A DNA stretch of 64,000 nt from positions 96,106,176 to 96,170,175 of the forward strand of contig OZ007567.1 of the NCBI GenBank assembly GCA_963931925.1, written 5' to 3'. The position numbers and the translations under genes are program-made. The notes under the pieces are model-generated. The model searched no databases. It was not told where the DNA came from and saw only the letters and a list, made by a program, of their open reading frames with translations. This DNA is from Onchidella celtica. Its lineage: Eukaryota; Mollusca; Gastropoda; Systellommatophora; Onchidiidae. Shown here one piece after another: positions 35,401-38,600 of this stretch; the first letter of the stretch is position 1; each line of letters opens with the position of its first letter.

Positions 35401-35658
35401 TGGTTGTATTAACCACAGGAAGCCAAAAATACATGTACAAACATAGCCAATTTGATGCACAATTCTCTAATAAACCTCTGTGAGACGTACAAACTTCTTT
35501 TCTACAGATAATCGATAACAGTTCAAAGCAGCCTTTAACCAGTGCTCGAGTCCTTGAAGACATTCACGCTATCAAAATAAACTTACAATTTTTTCAGACT
35601 TTGCAGGCCATCAAATGCTCCATGCTCTATGATGGTAATCTGGTTGCTGCTGAGATTC
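1222..35658 (-). CDS. ADGRA: Adhesion GPCR, group A (ADGRA2/ADGRA3-like), 13 internal exons, partial at both ends
   Basis: This is a cell-surface adhesion GPCR of the GPR124/GPR125 type. Vertebrate members act in Wnt co-reception and planar polarity (family knowledge). Exons from 35587-35658 down to 1222-1340 join in frame into about 798 codons. Domain order is LRR x3, LRR C-cap, Ig, hormone-receptor (HormR) domain, GAIN region, degenerate GPS and TM1, which is the diagnostic order of this group. All inferred introns are GT-AG, and the phases close at every junction. The signal peptide and LRR N-cap were not found to the right, and TM2-TM7 with the tail should lie left of the window. The intron at 5392-27250 is inflated by three retroelements. 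Whether the gene is orthologous to ADGRA2, ADGRA3 or both cannot be settled from sequence alone. No frame break is seen in the host exons. Confidence 0.9.
2520..2623 (-). CDS. ADGRA: ADGRA exon: degenerate GPS (autoproteolysis-site) motif
   Basis: The 104-bp exon encodes DGYGGWRPHGCEIVQRN and then GSLITVHVHHWSSFALLQ. It keeps the GGW...GC and FALL elements of a GPS. The usual C-x-C-x-H-L-[ST] cleavage segment reads VHVHHWSS, so both cysteines and the Leu at the cut site are absent. Vertebrate ADGRA proteins also have non-canonical GPS motifs, so loss of self-cleavage is likely. The donor is GTAGGT (2514-2519) and the acceptor GTCTACAG. Confidence 0.88.
2942..3043 (-). CDS. ADGRA: ADGRA exon: GAIN B strand segment
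   Basis: The 102-bp exon encodes EGLKRVTGPIVITFEVSD and then TRRPLKAAYFDFNFI. It corresponds to the beta-strand region just ahead of the GPS in the family (VTLRR ... AARWDFDLL in human ADGRA3, from memory). The donor is GTAAGT (2936-2941) and the acceptor CTCCCAG. The first two bases complete a Ser codon from the upstream exon. Confidence 0.88.
3059..3124. repeat. Three 22-bp tandem repeats in an ADGRA intron
   Basis: Three successive units start CATGAGAAAA at 3059, 3081 and 3103, and each ends CTAAATA or similar. The spacing is exactly 22 bp. They sit just upstream (in gene sense) of the 2942-3043 exon's acceptor. Confidence 0.8.
3957..4142. repeat. Tandem duplication of a 93-bp unit
   Basis: Copies at 3957-4049 and 4050-4142 differ, by eye, at only two bases, so the duplication is recent. 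It lies in the ADGRA intron between 3043 and 4731 and carries no exon. Confidence 0.9.
4731..5391 (-). CDS. ADGRA: ADGRA exon: GAIN domain with Ser/Asn-rich and sequon-repeat insert
   Basis: The 661-bp exon is the largest seen. It starts KSPVYIHIPPWLG, passes through a Ser/Asn/Ala/Pro-rich stretch of low complexity, then three 14-residue tandem repeats (genomic 4933-5058), then an acidic-proline linker. It ends in a typical GAIN B segment (VYVILYRSGRLFPV ... WAVVTPVVTVSI). The family counterpart is the segment before the GPS (FRNGKLFPA ... VVTPVI in human ADGRA3, from memory). The acceptor is TATTTCAG and the donor GTAAGT (4725-4730). The central insert looks longer and more repetitive than in vertebrate members. 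Confidence 0.88.
4933..5058 (-). repeat. Three in-frame 42-bp (14-aa) repeats in the ADGRA ectodomain
   Basis: The three units occupy 5017-5058, 4975-5016 and 4933-4974. They read LNISSQHLSKLPQP, INISSKQLFNLPAS and LNVSAKHLFPYAQT. Each keeps N-[IV]-S, a potential N-glycosylation sequon, followed by a [QK]-[HQ]-L core. The units differ at many bases, so the repeat is old and has kept its frame. Confidence 0.75.
9239..9293. repeat. Compound microsatellite (TC)n(TG)n
   Basis: TC dinucleotides run to about 9267 and then switch to TG up to 9293. Further interrupted TC-rich sequence follows to about 9400. Confidence 0.95.
11401..11452. repeat. Microsatellite (TC)n, about 50 bp
   Basis: A nearly pure CT run with one early CTTT interruption. 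It lies about 180 bp left of the LINE's target duplication. Confidence 0.95.
11629..11680. repeat. Left 52-bp target-site duplication of the LINE
   Basis: It begins TAGTAAGAAATACTGCCTCA and ends ATGTAAAGTT. The same 52 bases recur at 15991-16042 with no mismatch seen. It bounds the non-LTR element on its 5' side. Confidence 0.93.
12279..12356 (+). repeat. 39-bp tandem repeat in LINE 5' region (about two copies)
   Basis: Units begin CTTTGCGCCAGTCTTAACAC at 12279 and 12318. The second copy diverges in its last few bases. Repeated 5' units are known in some LINE promoters; a promoter role here is inference. Confidence 0.85.
12621..13010 (+). CDS. LINE endonuclease N-terminal part (separate frame)
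   Basis: This is the amino half of an apurinic-type endonuclease. It shows LGAWNIRTL (the catalytic Asn region), LDIVALSETRL (metal-binding Glu) and YTFFWKGKG ... HGVGFAI. It reaches LMTLRIPVGK and then leaves the frame. The protein continues one frame over from about 12976 (ISAYAPTMTNPDEAK), so one frameshift near 12975-12990 separates the endonuclease from its catalytic GDFN and DH motifs. Without it this would be one protein of roughly 1070 residues, usual for a single-ORF LINE polyprotein. An alternative, programmed frameshifting, has no visible support. Confidence 0.85.
   Translation: MGIPFCGRNKKKFSLLRLGAWNIRTLQDNSNNPERRTALIAIELSRYNLDIVALSETRLPDSGQLKELSGGYTFFWKGKGAVEPRQHGVGFAIKNDLVRNLQSMPIEINDRLMTLRIPVGKSQSISHPH
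12976..15852 (+). CDS. LINE endonuclease C-terminal part, reverse transcriptase and C2H2 finger
   Basis: A 958-codon frame with no internal stop. In order it carries the endonuclease motifs ISAYAPT, LLGDFNARVG, HLIDYVIV and CGTDHILIV, then reverse transcriptase (FNKSPGVDSIPAEVY; GFRKERGTADMIFA; FVDLTKAFDTV; GVKQGCVLAPTLFS; catalytic LLFADDCALL). A thumb-like region follows with LYGAETWT and HVVRMPDSRLPKQIF. The protein ends in a Cys2-His2 finger (CHLCGRVF ... HMRSH), a common LINE tail thought to bind nucleic acid. The product would prime reverse transcription on nicked genomic DNA. A frameshift upstream separates it from the first endonuclease motifs, so this copy is probably inactive. Confidence 0.93.
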   Translation: MGKASRSATLISAYAPTMTNPDEAKDKFYSDLESVICSVPAADKLILLGDFNARVGSEISAWPNVLGPHGVGSCNNNGLRLLTLCAEFGLFITNTNFSLPVRNRTSWMHPRSKHWHLIDYVIVRKTDRKDVLVTKAMCGAECGTDHILIVCKLRLTLRRNRRPQGKAPPKRLNVSKLCSAEKQSELSSELSSKLDCVTFDPENIEQSWTDLNTTVHSCASSTVGFPVRKHQDWFNDNDNEIKVLIKEKNSLIQAHCSDPSSTAKADALRACKGVLQKKLRKMKNDWLEERVRETQKYADTNNTRKFFESLRAVFGPSRSGTTPLLASDGSTRIVELNAIIQRWAEHFGGVLNRPSNINTESIDRLPQTPINAALAKPFTANETRTATNQMSFNKSPGVDSIPAEVYAFGGEKLIERLTELFDHMLKAGKLPQDFKDASIIHLYKNKGDSQVCDNHRGISLLSIAGKILARMLLNRLLDHLSSNDLLPESQCGFRKERGTADMIFAARQIQEKCMEQNKALYITFVDLTKAFDTVCREGLWKILAKFGCLPEFITIVRQFHDGMQAAVKSNGSVSEPFAVTNGVKQGCVLAPTLFSIMFSAMLQEAFSSPPQGVSIKYRTDGSLFNLRRLQAKTKTKSTQVCDLLFADDCALLAHDEDSMQNCVDKFSSACDNFGLTISTKKTEVLHQPTPDDKYPVTPNIKVHDSLLKVSENFTYLGSTPSSTARVDTEIPSRISKASSAFGRLRKRVWDVAGIRTDTKLKVYNAVVLPTLLYGAETWTVYQSHARKLNHFHLACLRKILRIKWQDKIPDTEVLNRAKELSIFCHLKKIQLRWAGHVVRMPDSRLPKQIFFSELSNGTRNVGAPKRRYKDTLKQSLKAFAIDVSEWEKLSLDRANWRAALTRGSKAWEADRVQQAIKKRERRKKRPSGTEPTEHSCHLCGRVFRAKIGLISHMRSHKS
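15991..16042. repeat. Right 52-bp target-site duplication of the LINE
   Basis: Identical by eye to 11629-11680. It starts immediately after the element's 3' end (...GACGAACTATTA). Confidence 0.93.
16043..17616. other. Intronic sequence between LINE and LTR element
   Basis: No coding segment is recognised. It holds short pyrimidine tracts (about 16130-16170), a C-run next to a T-run (about 16491-16511) and the SINE-tail-like piece listed separately. Confidence 0.6.
17235..17318 (+). repeat. SINE 3'-tail-like sequence
   Basis: It contains GTAAAGCGCATAGAGC and ATATGCGCTATATAAATGC followed by (ATT)n. This block, with its GCGCTATATAAATGC core and ATT tail, resembles the 3' part of SINE families common in marine invertebrates (recalled). 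No tRNA-like head or flanking duplication was recognised, so it may be a truncated copy. Confidence 0.4.
17617..17621. repeat. 5-bp target duplication (CTGAA), left
   Basis: CTGAA directly precedes the left LTR and is repeated at 24350-24354 directly after the right LTR. A 4-6 bp duplication is typical of LTR-element integration. Confidence 0.85.
17622..18625 (-). repeat. 3' LTR of the Gmr1-like element
   Basis: 1004 bp, matching 23346-24349 except at about four positions, all transitions by eye. On the minus strand it begins TGTAACAGGG and ends CATCACA. A TATAAAT-type box lies on the minus strand near 18299-18308. Confidence 0.93.
18677..23089 (-). CDS. Gag-pol polyprotein of the Gmr1-like element
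   Basis: A single 1470-codon frame. Approximate residue order is: charged coiled-coil-like Gag N-terminus (45-80), Gag core, two CCHC zinc knuckles (about 290 and 330; CFNCGSPNHLSRQC and CFVCGSLLHIARFC), aspartic protease (about 436; RDTGCT), integrase HHCC finger (about 630-680) and DDE core (about 685-840; DLVGPLPRT, VSDRGSQFT, HAMANGLCERFNG). Next come reverse transcriptase (about 1060-1260; FCNDYRRLN, FVDDCLIHS) and RNase H (about 1345-1465; LQTDASNLG, ETDHRPLTW). Gag and Pol share one frame, so no frameshift is needed between them. The order PR-INT-RT-RH is the notable trait. The start codon is taken as the first ATG of the frame. Confidence 0.93.
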   Translation of the reverse strand: MLALFTGQLLMDYLGALKLARQEGISDEEFKIRWDEEKAQNREQRAIEREEKEREREEKEKERQFERERMECERELAKNGCHNGKGNGKSAAPKVPKIAIFDDSHEDLDSYLKRFERLAQANDWEEDTWADMLGALLTGRALDVYSGLSDEDSRDYEKVKKVLFKKYHLTAEGYRRKFRESRLDKDETYTQLSVRLQRYFERWVDLSEAERTMEGITDLLVREQMLKIVDCNLSIYLKERDPKSVHELVEMADLYSEAYQSKRGLEQQQKSGKRVEESRSKGLGVSKPVCFNCGSPNHLSRQCDKGRTKKGAAATVEDNRGKSQRESGRGCFVCGSLLHIARFCRKRQKETTAVVLTSDEEADDSQWESSGRANTQPGAEQSVGPQTFISWETEGKSIELEGSTEHEPEDDVPENDLSAPFLEKGRIGDKEITILRDTGCTCAIIKRDKLPPNSLTGKNRSYVLMDGTRRSAPVAEMWVETPFYTGLLKALVVEDPVADLIIGNIKGASLEKISVVLTRSRKVEIDKEEHECENASAKVSQTTDNEEAKGNSTEEVRVGAKIGELTPGEIARAQREDETLRVLRERATLEQSAEVGTHIKESKGIYYRVKKAGAGRADVEQLLVPKQYRSELMKIAHEGVFGGHLGISRTQDRIMQSFFWPGIGADVGRFCRSCDACQRTSNKGSVAIDLVGPLPRTEYGRSRYILTLVDYATRFPDAVALRGISAEQVSEALMEIFSRLGIPKEIVSDRGSQFTGELMREVSALLKTKQIFCSPYHAMANGLCERFNGVLKNMLRRVAHDRPKDWDRMLCPLLFAYRETPQASTGFSPFELVFGHPVRGPLAILKNLWTGEAESETRSSYEYVVDMRERLEDAMKVVAENSSVEKHRQKKYYDRGAKQRKFQVGDSVLILLPSDGSKLQTTWKGPYKVEEQRGSVNYMVNVKGKRRLYHANMLKKYIEREDEQENTEAIAAAIIDETDEGEEATSMPLETVMPKLEQTETYRDVQLGDTLDQDQREQMQELMEEYKDIFTDVPGLTDLIKHKIPLLDQKPVKVRPYQLPYSTREAVNAEVGKMLAARIIEPSESPYNSPIVLVKKPDGQHRFCNDYRRLNVVTADDAEPMPEVEAIISNLAEAKYFTKLDLTKGFYQVPMAEEDKHLTAFATPFGLYQYRVMPFGLKGSPATFNRLMRKVLKDAGEGVDAFVDDCLIHSANWPDHLERCRNVFERLRRANLKARPTKTLIGMTEVEYLGHKLGQGTVRPQESKVRAIVDCDRPTSKTQVRSFLGLTGYYRKFVPNYSAISAPLSDLTKKSQGTKFAWGHAQENAFNALKICLSSEPILRMPDWNKELILQTDASNLGVSGCLLQEDEGTKYPAVYVSRKLKPAEKNYSTIEKECLAIVFAVSKLQAYLYGRNFVLETDHRPLTWMRTKDQKNARVTRWNLALQPYNFRVSNIRGRDALWADTLSRLPVD
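23346..24349 (-). repeat. 5' LTR of the Gmr1-like element
   Basis: The LTR on the upstream side of gag on the minus strand, 1004 bp, same boundaries (TG...CA) as the 3' copy. A TATAAAT-type box on the minus strand lies at about 24021-24030. It is followed, toward gag, by the primer-site-like sequence at 23327-23345. Confidence 0.93.
24350..24354. repeat. 5-bp target duplication (CTGAA), right
   Basis: The copy of 17617-17621 on the other side of the LTR element. Confidence 0.85.
24355..25199. other. Intronic gap between LTR element and RTE-like fragment
   Basis: AT-rich sequence with a short TC run near 24610-24622. No coding segment or further repeat is recognised. Confidence 0.6.
25200..26091 (+). 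mobile_element. 5'-truncated RTE/BovB-like LINE fragment
   Basis: This is the 3' third of a non-LTR element: the catalytic and post-catalytic part of the reverse transcriptase plus a short 3' tail with repeated AGGTG units (about 26068-26091). The 5' end is absent, the usual outcome of incomplete target-primed reverse transcription. The 5' boundary is estimated from where RT similarity begins. No flanking duplication was recognised. It is unrelated at close range to the full-length LINE at 11681-15990. Confidence 0.85.
25203..26045 (+). CDS. Reverse transcriptase C-terminal half (RTE-like fragment)
   Basis: The open frame covers KIGGRNITNLRYADDTALM (the catalytic YADD box), GLHLNAKKTKVMH and FKYLGSHKSQDGSCS. 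It then has the thumb region WPVLLYGCEAWTLKKADI, WLYRRLLRISW and YIGHAARNKS, and the C-terminal GRPPITY ... RIGWRRFCRDI. These boxes match RTE/BovB-type endonuclease-RT proteins. The fingers/palm N-terminal part and endonuclease are missing. The remaining frame is uninterrupted to its stop at 26045, suggesting a fairly recent insertion. Confidence 0.9.
   Translation, partial: EDSRCDKIEDMGIKIGGRNITNLRYADDTALMSDNITSMKRVLHRVDEAGKTAGLHLNAKKTKVMHTGTGHHEHQEILVNKTALEKVTDFKYLGSHKSQDGSCSKDIKTRIGMAKHKMVQLNNIWKDRGTPTDLKVNILKCLIWPVLLYGCEAWTLKKADITRLEAAEMWLYRRLLRISWTERRTNTSILEQLGTTRRITPEINKRRLAYIGHAARNKSTALMISILQGKTETKRKQGRPPITYHDNIKKVSQLEISEITRKAKDRIGWRRFCRDIHCSS
26100..27250. other. Right end of the large ADGRA intron
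   Basis: No exon or repeat is recognised. A 95-codon minus-strand open frame (26409-26696) shows no family features and no matching splice phase, so I do not call it a gene. Confidence 0.6.
27251..27473 (-). CDS. ADGRA: ADGRA exon: GAIN domain
   Basis: The 223-bp exon begins MVKMLEEMSELVNVF and ends GFTGSNFYCSNIISGK. The piece GFTGSNFYCS resembles the GFTGMTC segment I recall from human ADGRA3. The donor is GTAAGT (27245-27250) and the acceptor GTCCACAG. It joins in phase 0 to KSPVYIHIPPWLG of the next exon, about 21.9 kb away, across the intron that holds the three retroelements. Confidence 0.88.
28273..28367 (-). CDS. ADGRA: ADGRA exon: GAIN helical subdomain
   Basis: The 95-bp exon encodes VSSLMVNLVSNVSVLPADVL and then DTAQMETKSPT. 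It has a GTTAGT donor and a TCTCCAG acceptor. Its two trailing bases combine with the first base of the next exon to give Arg. Position and length fit the GAIN A subdomain. The alignment to vertebrate sequences is looser here than in the LRR and Ig exons. Confidence 0.82.
29022..29180 (-). CDS. ADGRA: ADGRA exon: start of GAIN helical subdomain
   Basis: The 159-bp, phase 0-0 exon begins AEPRTVDIPTLTYGVNKALG and ends LLPHAAEDAK. It lies where the GAIN A subdomain begins in family members and contains predicted helices (VNKALGAAAKSG, FYVSNIMSTLL). The donor is GTGAGT (29016-29021) and the acceptor TCCTTTCAG. Confidence 0.85.
30625..30680. repeat. (TTTG)n-type microsatellite in ADGRA intron
   Basis: An imperfect GTTT/GGTT run between the HormR exon (30870-31118) and the GAIN exon at 29022-29180. 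Confidence 0.8.
30870..31118 (-). CDS. ADGRA: ADGRA exon: hormone-receptor (HormR/HRM) domain
   Basis: The 249-bp, phase 0-0 exon encodes a small Cys-rich domain. It shows ECPPVTN, GTYTWDQSMAG, QPCRRGDRGAM, HKCGMDGQWKN and NISACGF. The W-x-x-[ST]-x-AG core and the C/W pattern are those of the HRM domain found before GAIN in many adhesion GPCRs. The donor is GTATGT and the acceptor ATTGATAG. Confidence 0.9.
31730..32031 (-). CDS. ADGRA: ADGRA exon: Ig-like domain
   Basis: The 302-bp exon encodes one whole Ig-like domain. It shows LPFECHAS (B-strand Cys), IAWFRSG (C-strand Trp), and LDPSHAGEWSCVVS, an unusual form of the DxGxYxC F-strand motif in which Trp stands for Tyr. The acceptor is TTTCACAG and the donor GTGAGT (31724-31729). 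The domain follows the LRR cap and precedes the HormR exon, exactly the ADGRA order. Confidence 0.92.
32527..32690 (-). CDS. ADGRA: ADGRA exon: LRR C-terminal cap
   Basis: The 164-bp exon encodes an LRRCT domain: EFNSDYLRCDCHLKWILKW, then a region closed by two further cysteines (TVCALP and IDLHC). The CDCHLxW core and the Cys spacing are typical of LRRCT caps. The donor is GTAAAT (32521-32526) and the acceptor TTGCAG. The cap closes the repeat solenoid in the ectodomain. Confidence 0.9.
33088..33117. repeat. (TA)n microsatellite in ADGRA intron
   Basis: An alternating TA run with one central break, between the LRRCT and third LRR exons. Confidence 0.85.
33919..33990 (-). CDS. ADGRA: ADGRA exon: leucine-rich repeat 3
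   Basis: This third 72-bp LRR exon reads FLSNNRITVIPDGTF followed by NDLRSLKR. It has a GTAAGT donor at 33913-33918. The last two bases plus the first base of the next exon make Ile, leading straight into the C-cap as in vertebrate family members, where the last LRR abuts the CDC motif. Confidence 0.9.
35109..35180 (-). CDS. ADGRA: ADGRA exon: leucine-rich repeat 2
   Basis: This second 72-bp, single-LRR exon reads DLSNNQIGTINGNMFSGL followed by PNLEKL. It has a GTAAGC donor (35103-35108) and a CCACAG acceptor. The Asn ladder and Leu/Ile spacing match the canonical LxxLxLxxNxI pattern. Length and phase are identical to the flanking LRR exons. Confidence 0.9.
35252..35325. repeat. Diverged short tandem duplication
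   Basis: AATGTGAT[G/A]ATCCATTAGATACATA occurs at about 35252 and again about 45 bp later. It lies in the intron between LRR exons 1 and 2. Confidence 0.65.
35587..35658 (-). CDS. ADGRA: ADGRA exon: leucine-rich repeat (first seen)
   Basis: A 72-bp exon codes for exactly one 24-residue LRR, beginning NLSSNQITIIEHGAF and ending SLKKL. It is bounded by an ...ACAG acceptor (CT at 35659-35660 on plus) and a GTAAGT donor (35581-35586). It begins with the last base of a Leu codon, the same phase as the next two LRR exons, so exon-wise repeat duplication is likely. At least one upstream exon with signal peptide and N-cap must exist. Confidence 0.88.
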
Positions 35659-35660
35659 CT

Positions 35661-38600
35661 GTAAAAAAACAAAAAAAAACAACAAACATTATACATTTTC
35701 TCATTATAAAGTTTGCATCATCCAGTAAACAAAAAAATCCCATGGGATCATGCCGGATTCAAGTTCAAAGCGTAATTTACTTCCTCATTACATAGGAATG
35801 AAAAGAAAGGGGAAAAAAGGCTGTTTGTGGGCTATGAAAATTTGAAGTTGAACATATTTCATTTAAGAAATGTATTACACAAACATTAGCACTGTAAAGC
35901 TCTGGCTTCTACAAGAACTCAAAGGCATATTCTTGGTATTTCAAGGGATTAGGTGTACTGTTTGAGGATGCCCATCAGGGATTTGAGATGAGTTTTTCCA
36001 TTTTCAGAAACACTGGACTTGTGGGGAAAACAGAGATATCTGCAAAACTTTGACTCATATGCCATAAACTAATAACTGACAAGAACATACAAAATGAACT
36101 AATTGACCCTCGAAATTTCCATTCCAACTAAATTCCAACCCTGTGTACAGAGCAGTTTAATAACGCTGCCATTCTGCACAAATAGCATGGAAATTGCAAA
36201 AATCTCTATCAATATCCCTGTAAAGAAGTAACTTGTTTTTAACACATTATCCACTTCCAATGTGCAAAGGTCTGGAACACTAAACTCTATGGGAATTTGT
36301 TTGCTTTTTGGAGAAATCAATACTTCAACATAAAACAGACCATTAGCGGAAGTGATATCCTTGAAATTCAGCAGATCCATGAAATGGGAGAAGCTAGCCT
36401 GTACAAATTCTGACTATGTTAAATTGTATTCTAATATTAGTTCCTCTCAGTGGAAGGCTAAATAAAAGCCCCTGACACATCCCACAACTCAGAGTGAAAA
36501 CTTGAAAGACTATCTCAGCAGAACTGGGATGGTTTTGTTTATACAAATACAGTATACAACTTCAGAGTAAGCCTGGGGAAAAAACTGAGTGGAATGATGG
36601 AGTAGGCTGGCACAGAGTGCAGTCAGCTGGGTGGCTACACAGTCTCAAGGGTACTGGAAACAAAAACAACTGCCAGGTAGAACAATTGTTCTACATTCTG
36701 GAATAGAACAACCTTCCCTTCTTCACCGAGAGCAACCATACTACACCAGACTTGTTTGTGATGAAACTGATCCTTTGTTTACTGTCTGTGTGACAAACGT
36801 GATAAAATGCCTGGAGGAACCACGATCTTCCGTGTTTACAATCTGTTTGGGCTGATGGGACTACCATCGCGCCCCCCTCCTACTCGCCACACCGCCCCCA
36901 TCTCCCTTGCTCTCATTAAAATTGGCTAGAACAAAGCCCACATGTTGGCATTCCCGATCTCCCTGTCAAATTCTATTGTTGACACTATATCATTATCACA
37001 ATATGGTCCTTTAACTGTGACAACATATGAGTACAACTGAAAGTATCCTCATCCCTAGTCTTAACACCCACATTACAGCAATGGACGTGAGAAAGGTTTT
37101 TAAAAAAAAAACACTAACAATAAATTCAAGTAACTGTAATATTACCACTATCAGTATTAGCTAGGAGCACCTTAACCTCAAAAGGATCACCCGGTACTGG
37201 ACGTTCTGAGCATAGGACTTCTGTGACTCCCAAACACATCAACAAAGAAGAATGAACTACGTCAAGGTAAGGATACTGGCGAAAAATATTGTTATTATAT
37301 TCACTGTTGCGTTACAAAACCATAAAGAAAGTTAAGTGGAACAAAAAAGAACAAAAGCACAGGTGCCAATCAAGGTTGTACCAGAGACAATACAGATGGC
37401 AAAAGGAAAGAAAACAATCGAACAAATGAGGAAAAGTTAGAAAGCAGAAAGGCTTTCCAGTGTGCATTCTGCCGTGAAATGGGGAACAGATTGTAGAAAG
37501 GTATTGGCAAATGTCATGGAGGAGTGGATGGAATGGCTGGGAGGAATGAGAAACTGTGATCCTTGTGATTTACACACTCAACAAATCTTCTGGCATACAT
37601 GTTTTGTTCTTTGCCTGCTCCATCTTCCATCTTTTCCTTCTATTTTTGGTACCTACGAAGGAAAAACAGGCTAAAGCATCCCACCTCTGCCAAACAGTCA
37701 ACAAGATGTTGAAAGTTGCCGGCTGATATCACTGAAACAATCTATCGACCAATGTTGAAGATGCTAATTTATGATAAGAACTAACAATTGATGTATCCTT
37801 CCCGGTTTACTCTCGATCTTTGAAAGTGTAACTACCCTGATAGCTACCTTCTGCCCTATCATTCTGCTAAATTCTGTCTATCGTCTTGCCTCTTCCTGGC
37901 ATAGTATGGCCGCTATGGTGTGGACTTGCTTGCTTCAGACTCAAATTCCCAGTATGAAAACCAAACGGGTTCGACCATATTGCACTATAAATTTGAAGAT
38001 CTGCCGCTAAGCTTCAAATATTCGTACTTCTCACTTTTCACAATTTTCCATTCACCTGATTTCAGCTGAATGCAGAATAACTCAGACTGATTTTCGTGCA
38101 ATCACCAAAAATAAAAACTGGCTGGAAGGCCAGTGATTGAAAAATGAAGACTGACCGAATGAAAAGTAAAAGACAGACAGGACGGCATGGCTGCTGACAA
38201 ACTGGCGGAATGGAGGACTGACAGACAGGGTGACAAAATAGAAGCCATGAGAGGACAGAGGTGGAAAGCATGACAGGTGAAACAGCTGGTCTACTTTCTT
38301 CAGCTGTTGGCGTGTTCAGCTCTTTGATTGGCTTCCTATGGAACTGCAAGCTTTACTCCGATACGTCGGAGAAAACCGCACAATGCGTGGACTGGTCGAT
38401 TATCTTACGCAAAAATAAATAGAGTTCCCAAAAAGAACCTTGTGGGTCAAAATAAAAAATAAGTAAATAAATAAATAACCACAATGGTAACTATAAGTTA
38501 CAAAGTTACCAATTTTCACACGACAGAAATCATCAAGTAAAGGAGATGAGGCCAAATAATCTTGAGGATGACGTTCTCAGATTCTCGAGACCCCCCGCCC

